Of a stretch of DNA of 64,000 nucleotides, positions 32,922-43,321 are shown in pieces; the first letter of the stretch is position 1; every line of letters starts with the position of its first letter. The DNA comes from Algoriphagus aquaeductus (lineage in GTDB: Bacteria > Bacteroidota > Bacteroidia > Cytophagales > Cyclobacteriaceae): contig NZ_QKTX01000016.1 of the NCBI RefSeq assembly GCF_003253485.1, positions 47,586-111,585 of the forward strand, written 5' to 3'. A program made the position numbers and the translations under genes. A model generated the notes under the pieces. The model saw nothing but the letters and a program-made list of their open reading frames with translations, was not told the origin of the DNA and ran no database searches.

Positions 32922-35900
32922 GCGTGTACTTCCTGGGTTTGGGTGGTGACTTGTAATCTTTTGGCTTTCTTTTCTTTCATTCGGGTATCGATGGTTTCAA
33001 AAACCACATACAAACCCGGGATCAAAAACACCCCGATCACGGTACCGATCAGCATCCCTCCTGCCGCGGCAGTACCGATGGTTCGGTTACCGATTGCACC
33101 CGCTCCGGAGGCAATGGTCAATGGAATCAAACCGGAGATAAAGGCAAAGGAGGTCATCAGGATCGGACGCAATCGTTCCACCCCACCATTGATCGCACTC
33201 TGGAGTATAGAGATACCTTTCGCTCGGTTTTGGATCGCGATCTCAATGATCAGGATGGCGTTTTTACCCAACAACCCAATCAACATGACCAAAGATACCT
33301 GGGCGTAGATGTCGTTTTGAAGCCCCACCAGATTGAGGAAGAAGTACGAACCAAAGATCCCCGCAGGAAGTGAAAGAATCACCGGAAGCGGAAGCATGTA
33401 GCTTTCGTATTGTGCTGCCAAAAGCAGGTACACAAACACCAAACAGATCAGGAAAATATACACGGCCTGATTTCCTGAGGCAATCTGCTCACGGGTAATC
33501 CCCGACCAGTCGATATCATAACCACGGGGAAGCGTCTCTGCCGCCACTTCTTCCACTGCCTTGATGGCATCACCGGAAGAGTAGCCCGGGGCAGCATCAC
33601 CGGAGATCAAGGCTGAGGTAAACATATTGTATCGGGTCAATTGCTCCGGCCCATACACTCGCTCGATGCTCACGAAATTGGAATAAGGCACCATTTCTCC
33701 ATCCTTGTTTTTGGCATACATTTCCAAAAGTGATTCCGGGGAAGTCCGATATTCCGGAGAAGCCTGGATCATTACTTTGTACATCATCCCATACCGGATA
33801 AAGTTGGAAGCATAGTAGGAACCGATGTAGCTCTGCAAAGTCTCCATCGACTCACTGACAGATATCCCGAGTTTGGCGGCTTTGTCATGATCTACACTCA
33901 GAAGAAATTGCGGAAAGCTGGGATCAAAGTTGGTAAAGGCCCCCTCGATCTCCGGTCTTTCATTGAGTGCCTGTATAAATTCCTCATTTACCCGGGCCAT
34001 ATTGCCGAGATCGGTACCCGAACGGTCCTGAAGACGAAGTTCGAAACCGGAGGCATTACCAAATCCCGGAACCGGAGGCGGTGCCAAAAACTGAATATCG
34101 GCGCCTTTGATATGCGCTGTCCTCTCGGAATACTCAGCTATCAATTGGTTGACATCCTTATCTCTTGAGTCCCAAGATGCTAAATTGACCATCCCCATCC
34201 CATAGGACGCTCCTGCAGTCTCGGTCAATAGCGAATATCCCGCTAGCGTGGAAACCGTTTCCACTTCTTCCAAAGGAAGCAAAGCCGCCTGAACCTGATC
34301 CATGATTTCGGAAGTACGGTCTACGGTTGCTCCCGGAGGAGTAGTCACGTTGACATAGATCATCCCCTGATCTTCATTAGGAATAAAGCCTGTAGGAACA
34401 ATCGTGATCATGCCATAGGTCAGCACGAAAAACAGAACCAATGCACCGTAGGTGATGGTCTTGCGGTCGGCGATCTTTTTGACCACACTCAAGTACTTGC
34501 CTGCCAATGCGTCGTATTTGGCATTGAACGCATTGAAAAACTTCTGAAGCGCACTTTCATGTCCCTCACCTGCGTGATGCATGGGCTTAAGCATCATCGC
34601 GCACAGCGCAGGCGACAGCGTCAAAGCATTGATCCCCGAGATCACAATGGCAATAGCCAAGGTCAATGAAAACTGTCGGTAGAAAATCCCCACCGGACCG
34701 GATAGAAAACTCACCGGAATAAATACCGCAGACATCACCAAGGTGATCGCCACGATCGCCCCGCCGATCTCTTTCATGGCCGCAATGGTGGCATCCAAGG
34801 CATTAAGTTTGAGTTCGTGCATTTTGACGTGCACGGCCTCTACCACCACGATGGCATTATCCACCACAATACCGATGGCTAGAACCAGCGCAAAGAGGGT
34901 GAGAAGGTTGATGGAGAAGCCAAAAAGCTGCATGAAAAACAGGGTTCCCACCAGCGAAACCGGTACCGCAATGGCCGGAATCAAGGTGGATCTGAAATCC
35001 TGCAAGAACAAAAACACCACGATAAATACCAGCAAGAAAGCTTCGATCAGGGTCTTGACCACCTCATAGATTGACGCATCCAAGAATCGGCTGACATCAT
35101 AGGATACGTTGAAGGTCATTCCGGGAGGAAAGGAGGATTCTTGAATTTCCTCCATTTTGGCTTTGATATTGGAGATTACCTCACGGGCATTCGAGCCCGG
35201 ACGCTGCTTGATCATGATGGATGCAGAAGGCTTTCCGTCGGTCATCGACACCATGGAGTATTCCAAGGCGTCAAATTGAATATCCGCCACGTCTTTTAGC
35301 TTCAGCAACGACCCGTCGGCCAAGGCCTTCAAAGTGATGTTTCGGTATTCTTCTTCCTGATTGAATTTACCGGTGTACTTCAATACATACTGAAGCGCCT
35401 GAGGATCACGATCCGAAGATATTCCGGATTTACCCGGTGCGGCTTCCACGTTTTGAGCACGGATCGCTTCTGTGACATCTTGAGGAGAAAGGTCATAGGC
35501 AGCCAGTCGGTCAGGTTTGAGCCATACCCGCATCGCATAGTCTTTCATCCCCATGATTTCAGCACGACCCACACCATCGATCCGCTTCAATTCTGGCAAA
35601 ATATTGATGTCAGCAAAGTTGTACACAAACTTCTCATCCTGGGTAGAATCAGAGGTGGTCAGGTTGAGATAAAGAAGCATGGAGTTTACTTCTTTTTCGG
35701 TCTGAACACCCGCCCGGATTACTTCCTCGGGGAGTTCATCAAGTACGGTAGCGACCCGGTTTTGGACGTTGACCGCTGCTTGGTCCGGATCTGTACCCAC
35801 TTTGAAAACGATGTTGATCAGGGAAATACCATCGTTGGTATTGACCGAAGTCATGTATTCCATCCCAGGCACCCCGTTGATAGCGCGCTCAAGTGGAGTA

Positions 35901-36085
35901 GCTACAGCTTTGGCCAATACTTCTGCATTGGCACCGGTATATCGGGCCGTCACCGTCACGGCAGGGGGTACGATATCCGGAAACTGAGTAATCGGCAACG
36001 AGGTCAGCGCCAAGATACCCAGCAGGGTAATGAACACAGAGATGACCGTCGAGAGGATCGGCCTCCTGATAAATAATTCAAGCAT
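32918..36085 (-). CDS. RND multidrug efflux transporter (HAE1/AcrB family)
   Basis: A 1055-residue proton-driven inner-membrane pump with 12 membrane helices and two large periplasmic loops. The N-terminus is FIRRPILSTVISVFITLLGI. TM4 has GIVVDNAIVVVEAV with the proton-relay Asp, and the second half has LLGKNAILIIEIAIQ. Periplasmic motifs include GVPGMEYMTSVN, PPGATVDRTSEIMDQVQ and SGITREQIASGNQ. The length is standard. It sits between the adaptor and the outer-membrane channel and probably exports hydrophobic or amphiphilic compounds. Confidence 0.96.
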   Translation of the reverse strand: MLELFIRRPILSTVISVFITLLGILALTSLPITQFPDIVPPAVTVTARYTGANAEVLAKAVATPLERAINGVPGMEYMTSVNTNDGISLINIVFKVGTDPDQAAVNVQNRVATVLDELPEEVIRAGVQTEKEVNSMLLYLNLTTSDSTQDEKFVYNFADINILPELKRIDGVGRAEIMGMKDYAMRVWLKPDRLAAYDLSPQDVTEAIRAQNVEAAPGKSGISSDRDPQALQYVLKYTGKFNQEEEYRNITLKALADGSLLKLKDVADIQFDALEYSMVSMTDGKPSASIMIKQRPGSNAREVISNIKAKMEEIQESSFPPGMTFNVSYDVSRFLDASIYEVVKTLIEAFLLVFIVVFLFLQDFRSTLIPAIAVPVSLVGTLFFMQLFGFSINLLTLFALVLAIGIVVDNAIVVVEAVHVKMHELKLNALDATIAAMKEIGGAIVAITLVMSAVFIPVSFLSGPVGIFYRQFSLTLAIAIVISGINALTLSPALCAMMLKPMHHAGEGHESALQKFFNAFNAKYDALAGKYLSVVKKIADRKTITYGALVLFFVLTYGMITIVPTGFIPNEDQGMIYVNVTTPPGATVDRTSEIMDQVQAALLPLEEVETVSTLAGYSLLTETAGASYGMGMVNLASWDSRDKDVNQLIAEYSERTAHIKGADIQFLAPPPVPGFGNASGFELRLQDRSGTDLGNMARVNEEFIQALNERPEIEGAFTNFDPSFPQFLLSVDHDKAAKLGISVSESMETLQSYIGSYYASNFIRYGMMYKVMIQASPEYRTSPESLLEMYAKNKDGEMVPYSNFVSIERVYGPEQLTRYNMFTSALISGDAAPGYSSGDAIKAVEEVAAETLPRGYDIDWSGITREQIASGNQAVYIFLICLVFVYLLLAAQYESYMLPLPVILSLPAGIFGSYFFLNLVGLQNDIYAQVSLVMLIGLLGKNAILIIEIAIQNRAKGISILQSAINGGVERLRPILMTSFAFISGLIPLTIASGAGAIGNRTIGTAAAGGMLIGTVIGVFLIPGLYVVFETIDTRMKEKKAKRLQVTTQTQEVHA

Positions 36086-36109
36086 GTAAAGGGAAATTAG
36101 CCGTGATGA

Positions 36110-37300
36110 TTATCTAACGCTCAGAAGGTCATGGTACACGTCAGCTGCTGCCACAGACTGAGGCACCACCTTGGTTCCGTCTTTTACCTGCTGGATGCCT
36201 TCGAATACAATCTTGTCTCCCGGCTCAAAGCCATCGGCGATGTAATAGATGTCGTAGCGCTGAATGGGCTTAAAGCTTCGCACCTTCACGGTATTCTCCT
36301 TATCCACGACATACACATAGGTAAAGTCTTGGATCTCAAAAGTAGACTTCTGAGGAATGAGATACACCTGATCCAACTTTGACATCATCTGGATTTTACC
36401 AGAGGCACCGTGCTTGATCAAGTTGTCCGGATTGGGAAAACGAACCCGAAAGCCGATAGAACCCGTTCCTGACTCGATGTCACCCTCGGTGGTTTCCAGC
36501 TTTCCTTTAAGACCGTACTTTTCACCGTCAGAAAGGATCAAAGTCAACTGCTCGGAGAAGGTTTCTGCTCCGCTCTCAATCTTACTTCGCATGAAATTGA
36601 GGTATTCGTTTTCGTTGACTTTGTAATAAGCAAATACCGAAGAAATGTCGGTGATGGAGGTCAGGAGGTCGTTTTCGGTAACCAAACTTCCGATCTTGTG
36701 AGGAATTCGGTCCACCAATCCGTCAAAAGGTGCTTTGACAGTGGTGTACGAAAGTCCGGTTTGGGCAGACTTCAACATGGATTCTGCCTCGGCAATCTGA
36801 GAATCTGCCACTGCTTTCTTTGACTTGGCCAATTCCAACTCGGAAGGAGAAATGATTTTTTTATTGACCAAAATTTGGAGACGCTCCATCTCCACTTTGG
36901 CAGCCGACTGTTCGGCTTTGGCACGGGCCAAACCTGCACGGGCTGAATTCACCATCTCGTTGTATTCTGCAGAAGAAAGTTGGAAAAGGGTTTGACCTTT
37001 TTTCACGAACTCACCTTCATCCACAAAAATCCGATCGACAAAACCGGACACTTTGGAGCGTACTTCTACAAATTGGACAGCTTGAATATCTGCGATATAG
37101 GTCTGAGGAACCTCCACAGACTGAGGCTGCAATTCCAATACAGGAATATCTACAGCAGTATTTTCATCTTTACTTTTGGAATTTCCTTCGGTGCACGAAG
37201 TCATTATTCCTCCCACAAGCAGCATGGCAGCCATGGAAATAACCATTGGGGTCACAAATGTCTTCACTCCGGAAAACACATTAAGTTTTTCAGTTTTCAT
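36110..37300 (-). CDS. RND efflux periplasmic adaptor (membrane fusion protein)
   Basis: The 396-residue adaptor has an N-terminal signal or lipoprotein segment with a Cys in GIMTSCTEG, a lipoyl-type half (VEVRSKVSGFVDRIFVDEGE, FVKKGQTLFQLSSAEY), a helical hairpin, the other lipoyl half (YTTVKAPFDGLVDRIPHKIG) and a beta-barrel domain. It links the pump to the outer-membrane channel and is encoded 24 nt upstream of the pump. Confidence 0.95.
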   Translation of the reverse strand: MKTEKLNVFSGVKTFVTPMVISMAAMLLVGGIMTSCTEGNSKSKDENTAVDIPVLELQPQSVEVPQTYIADIQAVQFVEVRSKVSGFVDRIFVDEGEFVKKGQTLFQLSSAEYNEMVNSARAGLARAKAEQSAAKVEMERLQILVNKKIISPSELELAKSKKAVADSQIAEAESMLKSAQTGLSYTTVKAPFDGLVDRIPHKIGSLVTENDLLTSITDISSVFAYYKVNENEYLNFMRSKIESGAETFSEQLTLILSDGEKYGLKGKLETTEGDIESGTGSIGFRVRFPNPDNLIKHGASGKIQMMSKLDQVYLIPQKSTFEIQDFTYVYVVDKENTVKVRSFKPIQRYDIYYIADGFEPGDKIVFEGIQQVKDGTKVVPQSVAAADVYHDLLSVR

Positions 37301-37376
37301 AAGAATAGAAATAAATGATAAAGAGCGACAACAGGGTCATTGTCAGTCGGTACAAAAAGCGAGGCAAAAAATCAGC

Positions 37377-37724
37377 TTAGGGAGCGTTGACCTGGATGGT
37401 ATGCTGAATGAGGAGTTTGAGGTATTTATCAATATGGATTTCCGAGTAGGATTTGGCAATCCTGCAGGTAAGGAATATCAAGCCCGGAAAATCGAGCGCA
37501 TCGAAATTCCGGTCATTTTTCAGACGCTGAGAAGATGAGGAAGAAGTTCTTACCCTAGCCTCGGCTGGGATCAAATCAGAAAAATCAAACTGAAAAACGT
37601 CCAACGTTTCAGCTTGAAAGTCTTGAGTCGTAGTGTCCTTTTCCGGAAGAGTTGGATTAGTTGGCCCAACTGGAAAGGCACCCAGACTGATAAAGAAGAG
37701 AGCAATCCCTAAGAACCATCTCAT
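37377..37724 (-). CDS. Small exported protein upstream of the efflux operon, unknown
   Basis: From ATG 37724 this gives 115 residues beginning with a hydrophobic export signal (MRWFLGIALFFISLGAFPVG), then a polar, Ser-rich region (VRTSSSSSQRLKNDRN) and a hydrophobic C-terminal part. It resembles no family I know. An in-frame start further upstream (37778) is possible, but the signal peptide is better placed from 37724. It is on the same strand as the pump operon, 76 nt before the adaptor. Confidence 0.5.
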   Translation of the reverse strand: MRWFLGIALFFISLGAFPVGPTNPTLPEKDTTTQDFQAETLDVFQFDFSDLIPAEARVRTSSSSSQRLKNDRNFDALDFPGLIFLTCRIAKSYSEIHIDKYLKLLIQHTIQVNAP

Positions 37725-37953
37725 ATTTTCGGTCGCAATAATAAGGTGTATTCGGTTGTTGGGTTTAGTGTCGGACATGGATCCTAAGCTTCTGTCCTGT
37801 AACTGACTGCAAAGTAAAATAGTTTCCAGCTGATAATTGTCATTTTTTTAGAAAACCTTAAGATTTCTTGATGAATGGCAGACAGAACCGCTTAAAAGTT
37901 AGAATTTCGATGGTATTCATGAGATTTTCTACTCGATGAATCAAACTAACATC
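37725..37953. other. Intergenic DNA upstream of the efflux group
   Basis: This stretch holds the predicted promoter region of the minus-strand group (TTACTTTGC on the minus strand near 37810-37818 resembles a -7 box). No gene is seen. It ends at the 87-bp element starting at 37954. Confidence 0.35.
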
Positions 37954-38040
37954 ATGAAATGCCCATGAGTAAATGCTTCTCACACAGGGGAATGATTATC
38001 CGGGGCATTCCATCTGGCCATTAAAAATCAAATTATAAAC
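37954..38040 (+). repeat. 87-bp duplicated leader-like element, copy 1
   Basis: It matches 53119-53205 (reverse complement) over its entire 87 nt without gaps, differing at about 10 positions. It begins ATGAAATGCCCATGAG and ends AAATTATAAAC. Inside, AATGCCC/GGGCATT can pair as an outer stem and TGAG/CTCA as an inner hairpin. An ATG follows 2 nt after the end, as in the other copy. It also contains a 21-codon frame (ATG 37960) with the same length and stop position in both copies. Confidence 0.75.
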
Positions 38041-38042
38041 AG

Positions 38043-38096
38043 ATGAAAATCAGTTCAAAATATTCTCCTTCAAAACTTATTCAAGATGGATTTTGA
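38043..38096 (+). pseudogene. Short open frame after the 87-bp element (17 codons)
   Basis: ATG 38043 opens a 17-codon frame (MKISSKYSPSKLIQDGF) that stops at 38096. In the other copy of the element the equivalent ATG starts a full phosphoesterase gene. This one may be the stub of a lost gene or a tiny peptide. The rest of the gap up to 38158 shows nothing. Confidence 0.3.
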
Positions 38097-38158
38097 CCCA
38101 TGTCTTACTTGATTGCCTGTCACTGACACCGTTCATCAATTCCGATGGAGAAGGTCAA

Positions 38159-38974
38159 TTAGACCTTGATCAAGTCTTTTTTTTGCGTATGCTGCTCAAA
38201 TCTTTTCTCAAATCCAGGATCTTCTGTCTTCATCCACACATCCCAAAACGTGAAATATAACCCATAATTACAGCGGAATTTATGGTGGTGCATGTCATGG
38301 TGGGTGGCCCCTACGACCCATCTAAAAACCGGTGATCTCAACGCTGCTTCGGAATATACTTCCACTCCGGCATGGTTGATCACTGCGGTAATTGACATGG
38401 TGATCAAGAGTGCGATCAGGACAAAAAAATGAATGGGTAACACGAGAACCAATACCGGCAAAAAAATTGCCTGCAGTCCTGCCTCGATCGGATGAAAAGA
38501 AAAAGATGTAAAGGAGCTGGTGTAAAGGCTGTTGTGATGAATGTGATGAAAATGACGGATTACCTGAGGCCGATGCATCCAACGATGAAGCCAATAATAG
38601 TAAGTCTCATGTAAAAACAAAGCCACTCCGAAACTTCCGGGAAGCCAAATCGCATCCCACCAGGTGAGCTGAGTGTACAATTGAGAAATTCCCTTTTGCC
38701 AAAAAATCAATATTGCCACCCCTGCAAAAGCAAAGATGAGCGCACCAAGAAAGGAGTATCGGATTTCCTTTTTGACCTGAGGCAATCGCACCTGCTCATG
38801 GAGTCTTCGGTAAGGCATGGCGTCGCCCAATTTTTTATAAACCCACTCATGGTAAATCCACGCCAACACCAAATACCGCAAAAATATGCCGGACAGAAGG
38901 ATAAAAAAGATCAATAGAAAATACTGGGGTTCGGTGTAATCGGAAGAAAGCAACCACTCGAGATTAAAATCCAT
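38159..38974 (-). CDS. Sterol desaturase / fatty acid hydroxylase-family membrane protein
   Basis: I start it at ATG 38974 (271 residues); a longer frame adds 37 residues without the family signal. It has 4-5 membrane segments and the eight-histidine di-iron signature: HETYYYWLHRWMH, HFHHIHH, and HHDMHHH in the last third. Such enzymes introduce hydroxyl groups or double bonds into lipids; the substrate (fatty acid, sterol, carotenoid or alkyl lipid) is not specified by the sequence. It stands alone. Confidence 0.9.
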   Translation of the reverse strand: MDFNLEWLLSSDYTEPQYFLLIFFILLSGIFLRYLVLAWIYHEWVYKKLGDAMPYRRLHEQVRLPQVKKEIRYSFLGALIFAFAGVAILIFWQKGISQLYTQLTWWDAIWLPGSFGVALFLHETYYYWLHRWMHRPQVIRHFHHIHHNSLYTSSFTSFSFHPIEAGLQAIFLPVLVLVLPIHFFVLIALLITMSITAVINHAGVEVYSEAALRSPVFRWVVGATHHDMHHHKFRCNYGLYFTFWDVWMKTEDPGFEKRFEQHTQKKDLIKV

Positions 38975-39148
38975 GTTAATTGAGTTCCATGACTCGTTGG
39001 TAACAAATTTGAAAAAGTAAGGTTCAGGACCTTCCGGCTGAAATTGCGCATTTTCGCAATTCTTCAAACCTAGCGGGCAAGCCACACAGGCAAAGAACGG
39101 GGTGTTATCATAAGAATTCCCACTTCGAACCGTAATCCCAAACCGCTT

Positions 39149-39499
39149 TTACCCCCTTAAAATCTTCTCCATTTTCTTTCCCTTGGCCAACTCATCGATC
39201 AGCTTATCCAATTGCCGGATTTTTTTCATCAGCGGATCTTCGATTTCTTCTACCCGATAGCCACAGATTACCCCGGTAATCAGTTCCGAATTGGGATGAT
39301 AGAAAGGTGATTCAGCAAAAAATTCCTCAAAATTTTTCTTGGAGTCGATTTGATTTTGCAGACCCGACAAATCATAGCCAGTCAGCCAACAGATGATCTC
39401 ATCCACTTCGGCTTTAGTCCGCCCTTTCCGCTCGGCCTTGGTCACATAGTGCGGATATACACTGGCGAAGGTCATTTTGAAAACTCTTGAATTGTCCAT
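39149..39499 (-). CDS. DUF2200-family protein
   Basis: A 116-residue soluble protein matching DUF2200: [38 protein letters not shown], and [20 protein letters not shown]. The function is unknown. It lies 2 nt after hsdR on the same strand, so it is probably the last gene of the restriction-modification transcript. Homologues I recall are mostly chromosomal loners, so the link to restriction may be incidental. Confidence 0.88.
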   Translation of the reverse strand: MDNSRVFKMTFASVYPHYVTKAERKGRTKAEVDEIICWLTGYDLSGLQNQIDSKKNFEEFFAESPFYHPNSELITGVICGYRVEEIEDPLMKKIRQLDKLIDELAKGKKMEKILRG

Positions 39500-39501
39500 G
39501 C

Positions 39502-42500
39502 CTAATTTATCCTTGATTGAAATGAAAATTCTCCTCCCGGATACCGGGTGTAGATATGCTGATACACATGAATGGTCTTCTCAGAAACCTCCATATCGGA
39601 ATAGACATCCTGCGGAAGCCACTGCAGGGTATCAAAAATTATGGTTTTGACCTGCGCGGTGATCTGCCTGCTTTCTCTCCATCGTTCGATCTTCAGCTTT
39701 TCGGCTTTCAGTTTCCCAAGGGTTTCTGCTGCAACTTTTTTCACCGCCTTGGATTCTTTGGGATCTAGGGTCTTTCCGCTTCTCAGCAAATCAAAAATAG
39801 CCAAGGTCTCTTCATCCAAATTCTCCCGAATGGCCCTAGCCTCTTCCACCATCAAATCACCCAAGAATTGCCCCAAATTGTCAAAGGCTCTTTGGGTGTC
39901 CTCCAAACTCTTTCCTTTGTTGTACTCGGCGATTATCTCCAAATACCGCTCATAGAAGGTGTAGCGAAGTGGATTCTCTTTCATCATCTGCTCCAGTTTC
40001 TTCTCCACAGCCCGCTGCAAGTCAAAAACCAAGGTGTTTTTTCGGGGTGTTTTGGCAAAAGCAGCCTTCAATTTTTCAAAATCCAAACTGGACAAATCCA
40101 CATAGACCTCTTTGGGTTCCTTCACTTCCTTGGCATCGATCACCACACTCTCATCCACAATCCGCTGCAATTGCAGAATGATTGAAGTCACATCCGCGGA
40201 TTTGGTTTGCTGATTTAGCTGCTGGTAAATCGCCTCGATGGCATTGTAGGAGCGAATAAAAGGCTTGACATGCTCTTCGGGGTAAAGGGCCTTGTACTTT
40301 CGAAACACCTCCCGGGCCATCACTTCAAATTTGGTTCGAGTCGTTTCATTCAGGCACACACAGTCCACAGCGGACTTGATATTACCGATTTTCTCCATGG
40401 CTTTGGCTTCGGCATTGCTCAATCGGCCCAAGTCAAAACCCAATTCTTTCAAATATCCTTTGACCTGACGAATCGACTCTTTGAGCTCTTCGGCCATACT
40501 TTCCAGCAATTCAAAGGGCTTTTCTTTCCCTACCGAAGTCCCGGATTGCCTTTTTCCTCCACCTTCTCCATAGACAGAATAGGCCTTTTCCAGCTGCTTG
40601 TACACGTTGCCATAATCCACGATCAGGCCGTTTTCCTTTTCATCGTCATAGACCCGATTGGCCCGGGCGATGGTCTGCATCAGCGTATGGCCTTTGATTG
40701 GCTTGTCCAAGTAAACCGTAGAAACGCAAGGCGCATCAAATCCCGTAATCCACATGGCACAGACAATGGCCAAACGAAAGGGATTGTCCTCGTCCTTAAA
40801 CTCCTTTTCCAAATCCCGCTCCACCATCTTCTTGCGATGGGGAGTGATCTCCAAACCCATTTTTCGGAATTTGTCCACTTCGTTTTGCTCGGAACTGACG
40901 ATGACACACACTTCTGTTTCTTCTACTTTGGCTAGCTTCCTCCTCAGCACCTGCGCCTCTTCGATATCTTCAGCCAGCTCAATTCGCTTTTTCAACTCGG
41001 TGATATAAATGGGCCAATAGTGCTGAATCAAGCCATACATCCGCACGGCGGTCGGCTTGTCCAAGGTCACCAGCATGGCTTTACCCTGGTAGCCCCGCTC
41101 ATTGAAATGCCACACCAAATCCTTGGCAATCGCATCCAGGCGTGACTCCGCTGTAAGAATCACATAATCCTTCTGAAAGAGGTAAGCCAGCTTTCGCTTT
41201 TTATCCTCATCGAGATTTTCATCTTCGAGGATCTCGGCCATTTCCTCATCCAAGGCGGGATTTTCCAACCCCAGCTTCTCTCCTTTGTTCAGGTAGCGCA
41301 GGGGCAAGGTAGCCCCGTCCTCGATTGCCCGCTTGAAGTCATACACGGAGACATATTCCCCAAAAATATTCTTGGTCAGCTCCTCTTCGTCCTTGATAAT
41401 GGGCGTACCGGTAAAGCCCAAATAGGAGGCATGGGGAATGCCATGAAAGCGCATATTCCGGGCAAAAGTCCCCGACTGCGTGCGGTGCGCTTCATCGGAA
41501 ATCACAATGATGTTCTTGCGATCCGTGATCAGCGGATACTCACTCTCGATCCTTGGATCGATGGAAAACTTATGAATCAAAGAAAACACGTACCGATGGT
41601 TTTCCTTGAGCAGTTCCCGAAGGTGCTCCCGATTTTTGGCGACGACCTGCTTGTTGGTCACTGCCCCTACCGACGTGAAGGTATCGTAGAGCTGACGCTC
41701 CAACTCGCTCCGGTCCACCACGATCAAAAAAGTGTAAGAACCTCCAAACTTCCGGTGAATCTTTTGGGCCAAAAAGACCATGGAGTAAGACTTTCCGCTA
41801 CCCTGCGTATGCCAAAATACGCCAAGTTTCCCCTTCAGTTCCTCGATGTTGGCGGCCTGATTCATGACCTTGTTCACGCCGATAAACTGATGGTTTTTGG
41901 CCATGACCTTGACCACATCTCCTCCACTGTCGTCGAAGAGCAGGAAGTTCTCAAACAAGTCCATCAGGTTCTGCTTGGAGCAAGTACCCCGCAGTAGCGT
42001 ATCCAAACTCACCACACCTTCTTCCTCTTCAGTAATCCGCTTCCAGTCCAAAAAGAATTTGAAAGGACTCGTCACCGTGCCCACTTTGGCATCGGTGCCG
42101 TTGGTCAGGATCACGAAGGCATTGCAATGAAAGAGGTGGGGAATGCTGTCTTTGTAATCAGTCAAATTGTCGGTGTAGGCATTTCTCAGGTCGGTATGAT
42201 GCGCCTTGAGCTCAAAAAAGACCAAAGGAATCCCATTGACAAAGCCGACCACATCGGGCCGACGATTGTAGAGTTCTCCGACTACTTCGAGCTGGCGAAC
42301 TGCCAAAAAGTGGTTGGACTCGTACTCCTCAAAATCAAATACCCGAAGTTTTTTCTTGACCAATTCTCCTTTTTCATTGGTAAAGGAAACGGACACGCCT
42401 TCCTTGAGCAAGTCGTATTTTTCTTTATTCAGACGGGCGAGGGTCTTGTCCGCGCTTTTCTGCTCGATCTGCTCCACGGCTTGCAAGTAGGCGACTTCAG

Positions 42501-42699
42501 GCAGATTTGGATTGAGCCGCTGCAAAGCAGGAATCAGGTACTTTCTCAGAATGACCTCTGACTTGTTTTCACGACCAAGCAGGCTGTCGGGACCAAAGCT
42601 TTCCTTTTTCCAAGCGGTAAGCACCTCCCATCCGAGCTCTTCCAAGACCTCTTGGGTAGCTGCTTCAATCAAGCCGTCTTCTGAGTATTCGTAGCTCAT
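39502..42699 (-). CDS. hsdR: Type I restriction enzyme, R (helicase-nuclease) subunit
   Basis: The 1065-residue HsdR translocates and cuts unmethylated DNA. The N-terminal nuclease domain has [19 protein letters not shown] (PD-(D/E)xK). The helicase has the P-loop [14 protein letters not shown] (~residue 290), a DEAH box ([11 protein letters not shown]) and GFTGTPII, then motif V-VI-like [20 protein letters not shown] and [11 protein letters not shown]. The C-terminal ~300 residues are the helical HsdM-binding part. Length is normal and no break is visible. It follows the GxxExxY insertion. Confidence 0.96.
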   Translation of the reverse strand: MSYEYSEDGLIEAATQEVLEELGWEVLTAWKKESFGPDSLLGRENKSEVILRKYLIPALQRLNPNLPEVAYLQAVEQIEQKSADKTLARLNKEKYDLLKEGVSVSFTNEKGELVKKKLRVFDFEEYESNHFLAVRQLEVVGELYNRRPDVVGFVNGIPLVFFELKAHHTDLRNAYTDNLTDYKDSIPHLFHCNAFVILTNGTDAKVGTVTSPFKFFLDWKRITEEEEGVVSLDTLLRGTCSKQNLMDLFENFLLFDDSGGDVVKVMAKNHQFIGVNKVMNQAANIEELKGKLGVFWHTQGSGKSYSMVFLAQKIHRKFGGSYTFLIVVDRSELERQLYDTFTSVGAVTNKQVVAKNREHLRELLKENHRYVFSLIHKFSIDPRIESEYPLITDRKNIIVISDEAHRTQSGTFARNMRFHGIPHASYLGFTGTPIIKDEEELTKNIFGEYVSVYDFKRAIEDGATLPLRYLNKGEKLGLENPALDEEMAEILEDENLDEDKKRKLAYLFQKDYVILTAESRLDAIAKDLVWHFNERGYQGKAMLVTLDKPTAVRMYGLIQHYWPIYITELKKRIELAEDIEEAQVLRRKLAKVEETEVCVIVSSEQNEVDKFRKMGLEITPHRKKMVERDLEKEFKDEDNPFRLAIVCAMWITGFDAPCVSTVYLDKPIKGHTLMQTIARANRVYDDEKENGLIVDYGNVYKQLEKAYSVYGEGGGKRQSGTSVGKEKPFELLESMAEELKESIRQVKGYLKELGFDLGRLSNAEAKAMEKIGNIKSAVDCVCLNETTRTKFEVMAREVFRKYKALYPEEHVKPFIRSYNAIEAIYQQLNQQTKSADVTSIILQLQRIVDESVVIDAKEVKEPKEVYVDLSSLDFEKLKAAFAKTPRKNTLVFDLQRAVEKKLEQMMKENPLRYTFYERYLEIIAEYNKGKSLEDTQRAFDNLGQFLGDLMVEEARAIRENLDEETLAIFDLLRSGKTLDPKESKAVKKVAAETLGKLKAEKLKIERWRESRQITAQVKTIIFDTLQWLPQDVYSDMEVSEKTIHVYQHIYTRYPGGEFSFQSRIN

Positions 42700-42768
42700 A
42701 TCAGGATAATTATGTCAGGATCAAGATTCACAGGATTGAAGGATTGGCTGGATTAATATTAAATGGAA

Positions 42769-43158
42769 TTAGGGATTGATGGAATTGAATTTTGGATTGA
42801 AGACTTTTTTGAATTGTAAGCTCCTAGCTCCGAAATTGATCAGCAAACCGATGGGTTTGTCATAGGCAACTACATAATTTTTAGCCTGAGCCAAATGCAC
42901 GTCTTCAAGGGTAATGACAGCTTTAAGCTCGACAATGACCAGATTTTCCACTACAAAATCCACCCTTCGGGTACCTACTTTAATTCCATCATAGTAAATC
43001 TCATGTTCCTCTTCCCTTTGAAAAATCAACCCCGCACGTTCCAATTCAATGGCAAGACAGCGTTGATAGATTACTTCCTGAAAACCATTCCCCAGCGTAT
43101 TGTGCACCTTCATCGCACAACCGTTGATTTGGTAGGTTAGGTTTTCAATGTTTTTCAT
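42769..43158 (-). CDS. GxxExxY protein (PD-(D/E)xK-like)
   Basis: A 129-residue protein named for its motif, here GNGFQEVIYQRCLA (Gly-Phe-Gln-Glu-Val-Ile-Tyr). It also has EHEIYYDGIKVGTRRVDFVV and VIVELKAV, a PD-(D/E)xK-type core found in nuclease-like folds. The function is unknown. In Bacteroidota these genes are scattered, often inserted between other genes. Here it lies within the hsd operon, between hsdS and hsdR, flanked by CAGGATT-type short repeats. Confidence 0.87.
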   Translation of the reverse strand: MKNIENLTYQINGCAMKVHNTLGNGFQEVIYQRCLAIELERAGLIFQREEEHEIYYDGIKVGTRRVDFVVENLVIVELKAVITLEDVHLAQAKNYVVAYDKPIGLLINFGARSLQFKKVFNPKFNSINP

Positions 43159-43321
43159 TCCTTCTCTTTATTCTTAATTATTTAATCAATTAGCAGCGAT
43201 CTTGTCTTAATTCCAAAAGACTGATTACCAAAATAAAGAATAACTCATCCTCTTATCCATACCCTCATCCAATCAATTCTTGTCGTCCTCAAATCAGGTA
43301 AATCATAGTATCCTGTTCATC
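43159..43321. other. Spacer between GxxExxY and hsdS
   Basis: The spacer ends in AATCCTG-type repeats (43300-43345, running into the hsdS 3' end), which are inverted relative to CAGGATT repeats at 42714-42760 on the other side of the GxxExxY gene. No gene seen. Confidence 0.4.

Noticed and set aside
37954..38040. Known riboswitch (for example TPP, SAM, cobalamin)
   Set aside because: I could not match the conserved cores of these classes; the fold is short and its only clear features are two stems.
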